A stretch of 64,000 bases of DNA, from NCBI GenBank assembly GCA_964556895.1, contig CAZKYC010000003.1, positions 42,995 to 106,994 of the forward strand, written 5' to 3'. Origin of the DNA: Hinthialibacter sp964556895. GTDB taxonomy: Bacteria; Hinthialibacterota; Hinthialibacteria; Hinthialibacterales; Hinthialibacteraceae. The stretch's first letter is position 1, and each line of letters starts with the position of its first letter. The translations under genes and the position numbers were made by a program. Below the pieces are notes generated by a model that was not told the DNA's origin, did not search any database, and saw only the letters and a program-made list of their open reading frames with translations. Positions 16,293-25,195 of this stretch are shown here, piece by piece.

Positions 16293-17066
16293 ATGCCGTT
16301 AATTCATACCGAAGCGGTTGTCTTGCGCAGGCGAAGAATGCGCGACTCTGACGCGATGATCACGCTGTTCGCCAAAGAGTGTGGAAAAATCGCCGTCTCC
16401 GCCAAAAGCGTAATGAAAACCACCAGCCGTTCCGCCGGCGTCACCCAGCCGTTTAATCGCCTTCACGCCATTCTCTACGCAAAAACCCGCGACCACGAAA
16501 TCTGGACGCTCACCCAGGTCTCATTGGTCGAATCGTTCAACACCCTACAGACCGACCTTAACCGCATGGCGTTTGCCTCATGCTTGGCGGAATGGATTGA
16601 CTTTCTCAGCCATGATTTTGAGTCAAACCTGGCGGTGTGGGACCTCATCATGCAGGCCTATTCGCGCTGGGACAGTTCAGAACCGACCCAAGAAGAACTG
16701 ATCTACTACCAATGGCGCTTGTTACGATATGCGGGCCTTCACCCCAACCTGTCTGGCGCCGAAGAGGGCAAAACCCATGTCTACCTCGCCGCCGATGGAC
16801 GATTGAGTGACGCAGGGTCGAACCAACAAGGCGTAGTGGTTCACGCCGGATCGTTGATGGCGCTCAAGGCGCTGGCAACGTCAAAAGAGCCGCCTTCGGT
16901 GCGCCTTTCTCAACAACAACAGATGGAGATTCAACGGTTGATTCACTCTCACCTCGAGTTTCACATCGGCCGCCGCTCGCGGTCGTCGAAGTTTCTTGAT
17001 CGATTGCTTAAAGAAGATTTGCCGTCTTCATTCGCCGCCCCACCCATGGAAAGAGAAGCCCTATGA
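16293..17066 (+). CDS. recO: DNA repair protein RecO
   Basis: 257-residue RecFOR-pathway mediator that loads RecA on SSB-coated DNA and anneals strands. The N-terminal OB fold is clear (TEAVVLRRRRMRDSDAMITLFAKECGKIAVSAKS), followed by the helical domain with YYQWRLLRYAGLHPNL and C-terminal HLEFHIGRRSRSSKFLDRLL. The zinc-finger cysteines found in many RecO proteins are absent: the stretch 178-206 has none. Overlaps the following glycosyltransferase gene by 4 bases (ATGA). Confidence 0.93.
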   Translation: MPLIHTEAVVLRRRRMRDSDAMITLFAKECGKIAVSAKSVMKTTSRSAGVTQPFNRLHAILYAKTRDHEIWTLTQVSLVESFNTLQTDLNRMAFASCLAEWIDFLSHDFESNLAVWDLIMQAYSRWDSSEPTQEELIYYQWRLLRYAGLHPNLSGAEEGKTHVYLAADGRLSDAGSNQQGVVVHAGSLMALKALATSKEPPSVRLSQQQQMEIQRLIHSHLEFHIGRRSRSSKFLDRLLKEDLPSSFAAPPMEREAL

Positions 17067-18388
17067 AACGGATCATGATATTTGGCATCGGCCCGCTTGC
17101 GCTTGAAAACCCTCAGACGTTTCATTCGGGCGGCAACCGCGCCTGGCACCTCACCCAGCCGTTGCTCGAAAAAGGGTTTGAAGTGGTCATGGTGTGTATG
17201 AGGGTGACCGACTCGACTAGCGCCAACCGCGACCTCGAAGAAACTATCTCCCAAGAAACCCTGACCTATTACAGCTGCCACGAAACGAAATGTTTTGCTG
17301 ACGATGACTACCTCAAAGAAAAGATCGCCAAACATCAGCCCGACGCCATCATCGGCGCATGCGACTACCCCGCTTCGCGCGCCTGCCAGGCGGCGGGCGA
17401 TATCCCGGTGTGGGCCGATATCCACGGCTACCCGATGGGAGAAGCCCAGGCCAAGGCGTTTCATTATGACGAGCCGGGTTACATTCATCATTTTTGGAAT
17501 ATTCACCGCCCCGCCCTGTTTCGCGGCGACCGCTTCTCGGTTACCAGCGAACGCCAACGCATGGCGCTGATCGGCGAGTTGGGCGCTATGGGGCGCCTCA
17601 ATCACAAAACATTCAGCCAAGATTTAGCGACCACCATCCCCATCGCTTGGGACCCAAACACGCCCTATCAACATAACTCTCGCGGCAAGGACGACCCGTT
17701 TACGGTGTTCTTTTGCGGCGGGTATAACTTGTGGTGTGACGTTGAAAACCTGTTTCACGCGATCGAACTGGCGATGGAACAAGACGGACGCATCCGCTTT
17801 CTCAGTACGGGCGGCCTGATCGAAGGCCACGACGAAAAGACCTACCCCAAGTTTGAGGCATTGGTCAAGCAGTCAAAATTCAAAGACCGCTTCAATTTGA
17901 GAGGCTGGGTGTCGCGCGACGAGTTGGAGCAGTGTTATCATAAAGCTCACTTGGGAATCAACTGCGATCTGGTCTGTTATGAAAGCCTGGTGGGCGCCCG
18001 CAACCGCATCACCGAATGGATGGCGCGAGGCGTCCCGGTTCTGACCACGTTGACCACTGAGATCAGCCAGATCATTTTCTATAAAGGCGCGGCGTTGACC
18101 GTTCCGCCCCAGAACCCCGAGTTGATGGCGAATGAGATCATCCTCGCCGCTAATCATCCTGACAAACTAGAGAAGTTGGCCCAAGAAGCCCGCGCTATTT
18201 TTGAGGAGAGTTATACCTACCGGCGCACGGTGGGCGACCTGATTGAGTGGTGTAAGAACCCTGTGCGAAGCGGCGACGCCAGCGCTCCGCCTGTGGTGTT
18301 AGACTATCGCCGCGAAGAACAGATGCGTGCGGATGAAAAACGCGAAAACCGCTGGCTTACCCAGGTGAAACGCCTACTGAAGGGGTAG
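17063..18388 (+). CDS. Glycosyltransferase, GT4-like (GT-B fold)
   Basis: 441 residues. An N-terminal Rossmann half opens with RIMIFGIGPLALENPQTFHSGGNRAWHL and contains PDAIIGACDYPASRACQAAGDIPVWADIHG. The second half has FTVFFCGGYNLWCDVENLFHAI and RFNLRGWVSRDELEQCYHKAHLGINCDL, then a donor-site EWMARGVPVLTTLTTEIS. These are features of group 1 transferases, although the Glu-x7-Glu motif is not canonical. No membrane segment. Start codon overlaps recO. Donor and acceptor unknown; a role in cell-surface polysaccharide is likely, given other such genes in the window. Confidence 0.85.
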   Translation: MKRIMIFGIGPLALENPQTFHSGGNRAWHLTQPLLEKGFEVVMVCMRVTDSTSANRDLEETISQETLTYYSCHETKCFADDDYLKEKIAKHQPDAIIGACDYPASRACQAAGDIPVWADIHGYPMGEAQAKAFHYDEPGYIHHFWNIHRPALFRGDRFSVTSERQRMALIGELGAMGRLNHKTFSQDLATTIPIAWDPNTPYQHNSRGKDDPFTVFFCGGYNLWCDVENLFHAIELAMEQDGRIRFLSTGGLIEGHDEKTYPKFEALVKQSKFKDRFNLRGWVSRDELEQCYHKAHLGINCDLVCYESLVGARNRITEWMARGVPVLTTLTTEISQIIFYKGAALTVPPQNPELMANEIILAANHPDKLEKLAQEARAIFEESYTYRRTVGDLIEWCKNPVRSGDASAPPVVLDYRREEQMRADEKRENRWLTQVKRLLKG

Positions 18389-18458
18389 CCATTGGCGCCT
18401 TGACCTTGATGCGGCGCGACGCCATACTTTTCTGCGCTGTCACACTCACGCCAGTTTC

Positions 18459-18531
<73 letters not shown>

Positions 18532-18626
18532 TCGACTCGCCTCGGCTTCTTCAACACGCTACAATTGTCACCATGCGCTTCTTCTCTTGCCTGATTCATC
18601 TCAATCTCTAATAATGGGATACCGAT

Positions 18627-19886
18627 ATGTTGACCAATCGTTTGCATAGCCTATTTATCGTTGTTGCTTTTTCTATCTCAATTCAAACAGCCGTCGCCGA
18701 AGACTCGTGGCCGCAGTTTCGCGGGCCGGACGGGCAAGGCCACTCCCAAGCCGCGAACCTGCCCCTCGAATGGAGTACAACCAAAAACATCACTTGGAAA
18801 ACGCCCATCCCCGGCAAAGGCTGGTCGTCGCCGATTCTGCTTAACGGCGCCATCTACCTGACCACCGCGACCCAAGACGACAGCGGCGCCGTATCGCTGC
18901 GGGCGGTGTGCGTCGACGCCAAATCAGGCAAAATCAAATGGAACAACGAAGTTTTTCGCCCCACTCAAAATGAAGTGGAACAAATCCATAGCAAGAACAG
19001 CCTGGCTAGCCCCACGCCAGTTACTGACGGCTTGCGGGTGTATGTCCACTATGGCCACATGGGAACCGCCGCTCTAAGTTTTGACGGCGCCATCCTCTGG
19101 CGCCAGACAGAATTGAAGTATCCTCCGCTTCATGGCACAGGCAGTTCGCCCGTCTTATCTGGCAACAACCTGATTCTAAATTGCGACGCCGCCAGCGACC
19201 CGTTTGTCGCGGCGTTGGATTGCCCCAGCGGCGCCATCGTCTGGAAGACGCCGCGCAACACTGCCGCCCGCAACAACTTTTCATTCGCAACGCCGTTGGT
19301 GATTGAATTAGACGGTAAGAAACAGATCATCAGCCCCGCCAGCGGCTTCGTCGGCGGCTATGAACCCAAATCCGGCGAAGAACTGTGGCGAGTTCGATAT
19401 GGCGACGGCTACTCGGTCGTACCGCGTCCACTGTTCGCCCACGGCATCCTTTATGTCTGTTCGGGATTCAATAGTCCGAATTTATACGCCATCAACCCAA
19501 AAGGCGCGTCAGGCGACGCGACCAACACGAATGTGGTTTGGGAACAAGGCCGCAGCGTCCCTAAGACGCCGTCGCCCATCATCATCGGTGATGAAATCTA
19601 CTTTGTCTCGGATAACGGTGTGGCGTCATGCCTTGACGCAAAGACGGGCGAGGTGCATTGGCGGGAGCGGCTCGACGGCGATTTTTCGGCGTCGCCTATG
19701 TACGCTGACGCGAAACTCTATTTCCCCAACGAGACGGGAACGACTTTTGTTGTTGAAGCCAGCAAGACGTTTAAAGTGGTCGCAAAAAATGACCTCGGCG
19801 AAACGCTGTTTGCTTCGCCGATAGCGATCAATGAAACGCTTTATCTGAGGACCGAGTCGCATTTGTGGAAAATCGAGAAGCCATAA
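18627..19886 (+). CDS. Exported PQQ-type beta-propeller protein
   Basis: 419 residues with a Sec signal peptide (cleaved near AVAED). The mature start SWPQFRGPDGQGHSQAANLPLEW is the hallmark of a large family of secreted PQQ-like/BamB-like propellers common in Planctomycetes and candidate phyla. Repeated blades carry KTPIPGKGWSSPIL, CVDAKSGKIKWNNEV, ALDCPSGAIVWKTPR, GFVGGYEPKSGEELWRVRYG and CLDAKTGEVHWRERL. No dehydrogenase catalytic residues or haem site are seen, so enzymatic PQQ use is unlikely. Probably a periplasmic binding or scaffold protein. Single-gene unit downstream of tRNA-Thr. Confidence 0.9.
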   Translation: MLTNRLHSLFIVVAFSISIQTAVAEDSWPQFRGPDGQGHSQAANLPLEWSTTKNITWKTPIPGKGWSSPILLNGAIYLTTATQDDSGAVSLRAVCVDAKSGKIKWNNEVFRPTQNEVEQIHSKNSLASPTPVTDGLRVYVHYGHMGTAALSFDGAILWRQTELKYPPLHGTGSSPVLSGNNLILNCDAASDPFVAALDCPSGAIVWKTPRNTAARNNFSFATPLVIELDGKKQIISPASGFVGGYEPKSGEELWRVRYGDGYSVVPRPLFAHGILYVCSGFNSPNLYAINPKGASGDATNTNVVWEQGRSVPKTPSPIIIGDEIYFVSDNGVASCLDAKTGEVHWRERLDGDFSASPMYADAKLYFPNETGTTFVVEASKTFKVVAKNDLGETLFASPIAINETLYLRTESHLWKIEKP

Positions 19887-19995
19887 AACGGACTCTGTCG
19901 ACTGTACGCCTCTGACTTCCATATTTTTTCTATACATTTGGCTTTAGTTTATTTAAGATAAAGAGAAATCATCTTATTTAAGGGGAGTCACGTCT

Positions 19996-22512
19996 ATGAA
20001 GTTACGCCTTATTTTACTCGCATTACTCGTTGTTTCTCCGTTCACCGCAACTGCGCAAGTCGGCATTTTCGACACGAGTGAAGACATCGGCAATGTCGAT
20101 GAGGTTTTAGGGCTCGCTGAGTTTGCCGACGGCGCATACTCACTCGACGCCCTGACAAGCGAACTCGACGAACCCGTACCAGACAATTTTCATTATGCCT
20201 ATAGTCAATTATCCGGCAGTTTCTCCATTCAGGCAGATCCAGACGTAATCGGCGGTAGAGGCGGCGTGATGGTTCGCCACGGCAACGGCGACAGCGACGC
20301 ATACGCAGCGTTGATGATGACCAATGACTTTAACATCTGGCCTCATTTTCGTACGGTTGACGGCGGTGGTTCAAGTTTTGACGGTGACCCTGAAGACGAT
20401 ACCACCCAGACCGTTCGCCTTGTCCGCGCGGGCAACAGCGTCCATTTTTATCGAGTGAACGCTGACGGCAGCGAAAACCTTCTTCAAAGCGAGGTCATCC
20501 AGTTTACGAACGAGTTCGTGCTCGCTGGTCTGGCCGTCGCGGGCGACGGCGCTCTCGCCGATTTCACCAATGTTTCAATTAATGAACTCCCACTCGAAGT
20601 ACGCCGTACCCTGCCAAGCGGCGAGTATACTCCTGGCATGACCATGACGGGCGTCACCGTCACTGCCAGCGCTCGCGCCGGTTCAACAGTGGACGCCAAC
20701 GTGATCGAAATCGCCCCCGCAGGCTCGGTCGTGAGCAATGTTCAATTCTCGGCGGGCGAAGTGACCCCAGAAGGCAATCAAATGACCTGGGCGCTGACCG
20801 GCCTCTCCGGCGACGCCACTCTGACCTATGACGTTGTCATGCCAGACCGGGCGGTCGTAACCTTCCCGGGGACGTTCACCGGGACAGACATCCCAGAAGC
20901 AAGTTTCATCGGCGGCGTATCCGTTTTGCCTTCCTCGCTTCCTGAGTTTGGCAACCGGACAGATGCGATTGACATTGACCCGTTCTTCCCATCCGTGATT
21001 CAACCCGAAGAGGGAACGCCCGGCACCGTCTCAGGCGGCGAGTTGGGTGAGGTTGACGCGGATGCGTTCGGACTCGGTCTTGATCCGCGGACGACAGGCG
21101 TGACCATTGTTGATACGGACGGAACCGTCAATCACGCCATTTCAATTCCTATCAACATTCAACAAGCGGGAACCTATTATCTGTTTGGTCTGGTTCGCGG
21201 CGAAGATGCCAACAGCGATTCGTGGCACTTTGAGATCGACGCCCTGCCTAGCGGAGGCCAAGACAGCCGCTGGAACATATCGGGCAATAAAACCTGGGGG
21301 ATAGACTGGGTCGAACAAGAAGAGCCCAACAACGATCCTCGCCCATTCGAACTCTCAGCCGGCGAACACACCATCTACCTCGCCAACCGAGAAGACGGCG
21401 CCAGCATCGACTGGCTGACAGTGACCACAAACCCCAACATTGATACTGGCGCGTTCGACGCCTTTGAACGTGTGACTCAAATTTCAGGGCGCGGCATCTC
21501 TGACGCATTCTTATCGATTGGCGAAACTCAAACCGAAGTTGAAATCACGACGATCTTCCGAGACGTTACATCTACCGTATCAATCATCGAAGATATTCCG
21601 ACAGGATTCACTGCGTCAAATCTCAACGCCAACCCAGGCGCCGCCTCCATTGACGCCAATGGCAATGTGGTGTGGGACATCACTGGTTTAACATTGCAAA
21701 ACCTCTCGCTAACGTATACCCTCACCGCGCCGGCAAATGAAGGCAATACATTTAGAACGGCTATGCTTGTTGGCAATTTTATGATTGAGGGCGAGGACCC
21801 CATCGAGCTCGGCGGCGATGACTCCATCGTCTTAGAGGCCAACCCGGTTGCCGCATCCGGCAAGACGGTCTATCACATGATCAATGTTGAAGCCGAAGAA
21901 TTGTCGGACATCATTATGGATTCACACCTCAAAAACCAATTTGGCTTAGAGATAATTCAAATTGACGACGGCGACTCGCCTGGCTTTGAGCGCCCCGCCG
22001 ATTTATCAGCCGTCGATATGGCCATCGTGAGCGGCTCGGTCGGTTCAGGAAACATTGGCGGACAGAACTATCATATCAACGACCCCCAATCGCTCATCAC
22101 CTATGAAAGTTTTCTCTATGACGACTTTTCATTCTCGCCTGTGTTTGACTTCACCACCAGCACTGACCTCGAGATCATCGACAATGAACACCCCATCACC
22201 CAAGGCCTTGATCTTGGCCTGTTGACGGTCTTCAAAGAAGAAGGAGGCATCGCCTGGTCAAACCCGCCTGACGGCGTGCGCATTCTCGCCACCCCTCCAG
22301 GCGAACCCAATAACGCCGCGGTCTGGGTCATCGAAGCGGGCGCATCCGTCGACGGCAATACCGTTCCAGGCATCCGGCTAGGCCTGTGGAGCGGTGGGTT
22401 TACCAACATGACCAACGAAGGCATCGACCTGATGAATCGCATCATTGCCTACTCGCTGGGCGTTGACGCGCCTGAGCCGCCGTCTTCTATCGATCACTTT
22501 ATGCTGTATTAG
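19996..22512 (+). CDS. Large exported surface protein with aromatic C-terminal tail
   Basis: 838 residues with a signal peptide (cleavage after ATAQ, about 21) and AAGGGGAG ribosome site. Segments visible: a concanavalin-like domain (about 25-195); an Ig/DUF11-like beta domain (about 200-295: LPSGEYTPGMTMTGVTVTA); a carbohydrate-binding-like region (about 320-480: INIQQAGTYYLFGLVRGE, LSAGEHTIYLANREDGASIDWL); a second DUF11-like domain (about 490-625); and a C-terminal alpha/beta domain (about 635-820: KTVYHMINVEAEELSDIIM, HPITQGLDLG), resembling glutamine-amidotransferase-like surface domains. It ends with a Pro-rich linker and IDHFMLY. Domain names are inference from pattern. Likely an exported carbohydrate-binding protein. 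Confidence 0.8.
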   Translation: MKLRLILLALLVVSPFTATAQVGIFDTSEDIGNVDEVLGLAEFADGAYSLDALTSELDEPVPDNFHYAYSQLSGSFSIQADPDVIGGRGGVMVRHGNGDSDAYAALMMTNDFNIWPHFRTVDGGGSSFDGDPEDDTTQTVRLVRAGNSVHFYRVNADGSENLLQSEVIQFTNEFVLAGLAVAGDGALADFTNVSINELPLEVRRTLPSGEYTPGMTMTGVTVTASARAGSTVDANVIEIAPAGSVVSNVQFSAGEVTPEGNQMTWALTGLSGDATLTYDVVMPDRAVVTFPGTFTGTDIPEASFIGGVSVLPSSLPEFGNRTDAIDIDPFFPSVIQPEEGTPGTVSGGELGEVDADAFGLGLDPRTTGVTIVDTDGTVNHAISIPINIQQAGTYYLFGLVRGEDANSDSWHFEIDALPSGGQDSRWNISGNKTWGIDWVEQEEPNNDPRPFELSAGEHTIYLANREDGASIDWLTVTTNPNIDTGAFDAFERVTQISGRGISDAFLSIGETQTEVEITTIFRDVTSTVSIIEDIPTGFTASNLNANPGAASIDANGNVVWDITGLTLQNLSLTYTLTAPANEGNTFRTAMLVGNFMIEGEDPIELGGDDSIVLEANPVAASGKTVYHMINVEAEELSDIIMDSHLKNQFGLEIIQIDDGDSPGFERPADLSAVDMAIVSGSVGSGNIGGQNYHINDPQSLITYESFLYDDFSFSPVFDFTTSTDLEIIDNEHPITQGLDLGLLTVFKEEGGIAWSNPPDGVRILATPPGEPNNAAVWVIEAGASVDGNTVPGIRLGLWSGGFTNMTNEGIDLMNRIIAYSLGVDAPEPPSSIDHFMLY

Positions 22513-22531
22513 TTCCTGTTGAGCAATCAAC

Positions 22532-22564
22532 ATAAACGGGGCGGCTGGATGCCGCCCCGTTTAT
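22532..22564. terminator. Bidirectional terminator
   Basis: Perfect 14-base stem (ATAAACGGGGCGGC and its complement) with a TGGAT loop between two convergent genes. A/T tails on both sides let it stop transcription in either direction. Confidence 0.9.
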
Positions 22565-22577
22565 ACATACAATCAAT

Positions 22578-23855
22578 TTAGTACAACCCCCAATGTGGAA
22601 TGGTTGTGTTTGATTTGCGTTTCAGCATCAACCGGCGCGTTCCATCGTCGTCACGTTCTAACCAAACGACGCTGAGTGAATCACCGCTCGGGTTCACAGC
22701 GATTGAGGGCGTGCGCGCGTCGGCCAAATCGTCGCTTAACACCATACGTTCTCTAAGGTCAAATGTCGTTACGTCAATTACGCCGACCATGATTTGAAAG
22801 ACGCCCCCCAGGTCTTCTTGCCAAACGGCGTAAAGCGAACCGCCCGATTCAACCACGCTGATCTGAGACGCAGCAAAAGCGCCGTCATCAATCGCGATAG
22901 GATCAGACCATACACCACCGCTTGAACGGCGTTGAACAAAGACGTGAGATAAGCCATCCACTTGGTTTGAATAGGCAAGATATACAGCCCCATTTGCGCC
23001 AGCGGCCAAACGCGGCGGATCAAAAAACGTCGCGCCTTCAGCCGCCGCTGGTTCAATAGAACTGAGGCTGCCGTCGCCGTTGATACGGCGGCCCTGTAGT
23101 TCAAAGTAGCCTTGGAAACCGTCGATCATGCCCCATGCCACATACGCTGCGCCATTAGGCAGCGCCACGATGTCGGGCATCCAATGCGACACGTCGGCGC
23201 CGCCCATGTCAGCGCCGGTGATGCGAAACGGTTCGATGCCGCTGGCGTCGTCAAATTCTCCGCCCACACTGCTTCTTGAATAGACGAATGACAGTTCACC
23301 ATCACGGGCAAAGTCATACCACACGACATGAACAACGCCATCGTCTCCAACAGCGACAGTTGGCGTGAACCCGTTGTCGCCCGCGTGGCCTGAGTTGGTG
23401 TTGCTCAAGCGGATATCGGCGTCAGAGAATGAACCACCCGCTGGTTTGTGGTCAAGATAGATTTCGATGTTATCAAAAAAGTTGCCCGCGGCGGTGGTGT
23501 GTCGATTGTCTTGCCAAACGGTGAATACCTCATCATTCGGCCCGATCGCCATGAATGGATGGCGCCCGCCGCTTGCGTCGCTGCTATCAACGCGGACCGG
23601 GCCCCGACCTTCACCGCCATTGGATGATACATACAAAATTTGGTTGTCTGCCACGCTGGCGTTGTCAATTTTAAAATAAACAACATGGGCGGTTCCTGAT
23701 GAATCGACCACGATAGCGCCGCGCGGGTTGCGGGCGAGTTCAATCGGTTGATCGGTTTCGACCAAGACCTTCGCATCTTCAAATTCAACGGCATGGGCGA
23801 ATAGACAGAGTGATAGTGTAACGAACGCAAGCAGCGTTCGGTTCAATGCGTGCAT
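22578..23855 (-). CDS. Exported beta-propeller (sialidase-like fold), riboswitch unit gene 2
   Basis: 425 residues with a Sec signal peptide (ends near FAHAVEF). ATG 23855 is chosen over an upstream start at 23888 because AGGAG lies just before it. The mature protein is a chain of propeller-like blades: GTAHVVYFKID, GRHPFMAIGPNDEVFTVWQDNR, TPTVAVGDDGVVHVVWYDF, WMPDIVALPNGAAYVAWG, PPRLAAGANGAVYLAYSN and TPSIAVNPSGDSLSVVWLERD. Asp-box-like spacing suggests a sialidase/BNR-type fold, but no sialidase arginine triad was identified. It ends NTTIPHWGLY, the aromatic tail seen in other exported proteins here. It starts 14 bases after the transcobalamin-like gene, hence same operon and same cobalamin riboswitch. 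Function unknown; a partner in corrinoid capture is inference. Confidence 0.8.
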   Translation of the reverse strand: MHALNRTLLAFVTLSLCLFAHAVEFEDAKVLVETDQPIELARNPRGAIVVDSSGTAHVVYFKIDNASVADNQILYVSSNGGEGRGPVRVDSSDASGGRHPFMAIGPNDEVFTVWQDNRHTTAAGNFFDNIEIYLDHKPAGGSFSDADIRLSNTNSGHAGDNGFTPTVAVGDDGVVHVVWYDFARDGELSFVYSRSSVGGEFDDASGIEPFRITGADMGGADVSHWMPDIVALPNGAAYVAWGMIDGFQGYFELQGRRINGDGSLSSIEPAAAEGATFFDPPRLAAGANGAVYLAYSNQVDGLSHVFVQRRSSGGVWSDPIAIDDGAFAASQISVVESGGSLYAVWQEDLGGVFQIMVGVIDVTTFDLRERMVLSDDLADARTPSIAVNPSGDSLSVVWLERDDDGTRRLMLKRKSNTTIPHWGLY

Positions 23856-23869
23856 GGTCGGTTCTCCTG

Positions 23870-24706
23870 TTAGCGTAGTTGCAGCCATAGAGCGGCTGAC
23901 GACTGCTCAAACACCTCTTGGCTTGTGATTGGCGGCGGGGTTTCGCCAAACTGGCCGAATAGCCACCCCTGCACCTCTCCGCCGTAGACAATGCTGTCGC
24001 CGACGCCGACTTGAGATGATTGCCATTCATCATTGGCATTCAAATCATAGAGAAGCCATGATGGGTCGCCGACAGAAAAATCGCCAAAGCAGTTGTCTGA
24101 AGGATGGCCCTCGCCGTCAATCGCACAGACAGCCGGGCCAAATGAAAACTGGACCGAAACCAGGTCGAACCCGCTTTTTTCTACCAGTTGAAACCCCGTC
24201 AATGTCTCGCCATAAAAATCAACCACGCGAACGACGCGCGAACCATCAAAATGGTTAATCACCAGGCCCGCCTGATTGAGAACGCACAACTCACTAAACG
24301 AAGTCTCAGGCAACTCAACTTCGTTGAACCCGCCAAAGGCGAAGCCAACCAGCGACCCGTTCTCAGCGGTTGCAGTCGAAATGCCCACTGAGGCTGAAAC
24401 CCAATCGGCGCCGTCATGTTGAAAAAAATTCCAGAACCAGCCTTGTGGATGCAAGTCACAACTTGCCACGCCGTCGTCATGCAGGTAACAGATGAACGAA
24501 CCAAATTGAGACCCTTGTGTGACCTGCTTGAAGCCGGAACGCTTTAACAGTTCTTCAACGGTCAGAAACGGTTCCTCAAACTCGACGCAGCGCGAGATGG
24601 TCTCGCCCGTGGAATTCTGAACCAGAATCCCGGCGCGATTTTGCGCCCATCCATTTGCCGCGGCGAACAAGGTAATGCTCAATACACATAGCCATGCTGT
24701 TTTCAT
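23870..24706 (-). CDS. Exported protein with two transcobalamin-like (DUF4430-type) domains, under B12 riboswitch
   Basis: 278 residues, signal peptide cleaved after GWAQ (about 21), strong ribosome site AGAAAGGAAG. Two similar units are visible. Unit 1 (about 24-128) has ILVQNSTGETISRCVEFEEP, LTVEELLKRSGF, FGSFICYLHDDG and GWFWNFFQHDGADW. Unit 2 (about 142-255) has LVINHFDGSRVVRVVDFYGE, FQLVEKSGFDL, FGPAVCAIDGEG and SWLLYDLNANDEW. This layout (LTV.. leucine helix, F..FVC, W.Y/F.. W) is that of the transcobalamin-like C-terminal domain DUF4430. Cys40/73/83 and Cys141/194/206 may form disulphides. A cobalamin riboswitch and terminator lie directly upstream, so it should be made when B12 is scarce. 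Binding of corrinoid outside the cytoplasm is a reasoned inference. It ends SSAALWLQLR. Confidence 0.85.
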   Translation of the reverse strand: MKTAWLCVLSITLFAAANGWAQNRAGILVQNSTGETISRCVEFEEPFLTVEELLKRSGFKQVTQGSQFGSFICYLHDDGVASCDLHPQGWFWNFFQHDGADWVSASVGISTATAENGSLVGFAFGGFNEVELPETSFSELCVLNQAGLVINHFDGSRVVRVVDFYGETLTGFQLVEKSGFDLVSVQFSFGPAVCAIDGEGHPSDNCFGDFSVGDPSWLLYDLNANDEWQSSQVGVGDSIVYGGEVQGWLFGQFGETPPPITSQEVFEQSSAALWLQLR

Positions 24707-24775
24707 GCTACTTCCTTTCTATTTTGGCCGCGGAAACAAAAGTGAGGTTCAGGCGGACAAATCGCGCATGCCGGC

Positions 24776-24811
24776 ATAAAAACGCCCGGCCTCTTGTCAG
24801 AGGCCGGGCGT
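24776..24811 (-). terminator. Riboswitch expression-platform terminator
   Basis: On the minus strand a 13-base GC-rich stem (ACGCCCGGCCTCT, loop GACA, complement) is followed by TTTTTAT. It lies between the cobalamin aptamer and the start codon at 24706, the expected position for B12-dependent transcription attenuation. Positions 24782-24811 are the hairpin. Confidence 0.9.
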
Positions 24812-24865
24812 ACGCGACTATATCCGCGTGCCACTCTCTCTGTCCCCGAAGAGGTGACATCACCT

Positions 24866-25018
24866 TGTGGGCCGGTCTCCTGGCTTCCAAAGGTTTAACG
24901 TTTCGCCTTCTCATCCAATCGGACAATGGCTGATGAAACGCCCTGCTCTGGTTACAGTGGCGGGACCGCGCCGGATTCTCACCGGCTTCCCGTTTCAGCC
25001 GCACTTGCGGCCACCCAT
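24866..25018 (-). promoter_or_regulatory. Cobalamin (B12) riboswitch
   Basis: On the minus strand the aptamer core is unmistakable: GGGAAGCCGGTGAGAATCC, then CGCGGTCCCGCCACTGTAA, and the B12 box GAAGCCAGGAGACCGGCC (about 24872-24889). Outer strands GTGGCC/GGCCCAC can close the P1 stem. It sits about 160 bases before the exported transcobalamin-like gene with an intrinsic terminator between. Adenosyl- or hydroxocobalamin binding should favour termination; the exact ligand preference cannot be read by eye. Confidence 0.96.
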
Positions 25019-25195
25019 AAGGAAATGATGAATTGACATTACCAATAAAATCGTGAAATTACAAGCCCTAGTTATTCGTTATTCTTATAGAAAATGAATC
25101 GAAAATCTGTTAGATTGGTTTATGTTATTCATTTTGATGTAATTGGGTTCCCATCCCGAAATACCTATTTACTCTGTTTGATGCGAGAGAAAACG

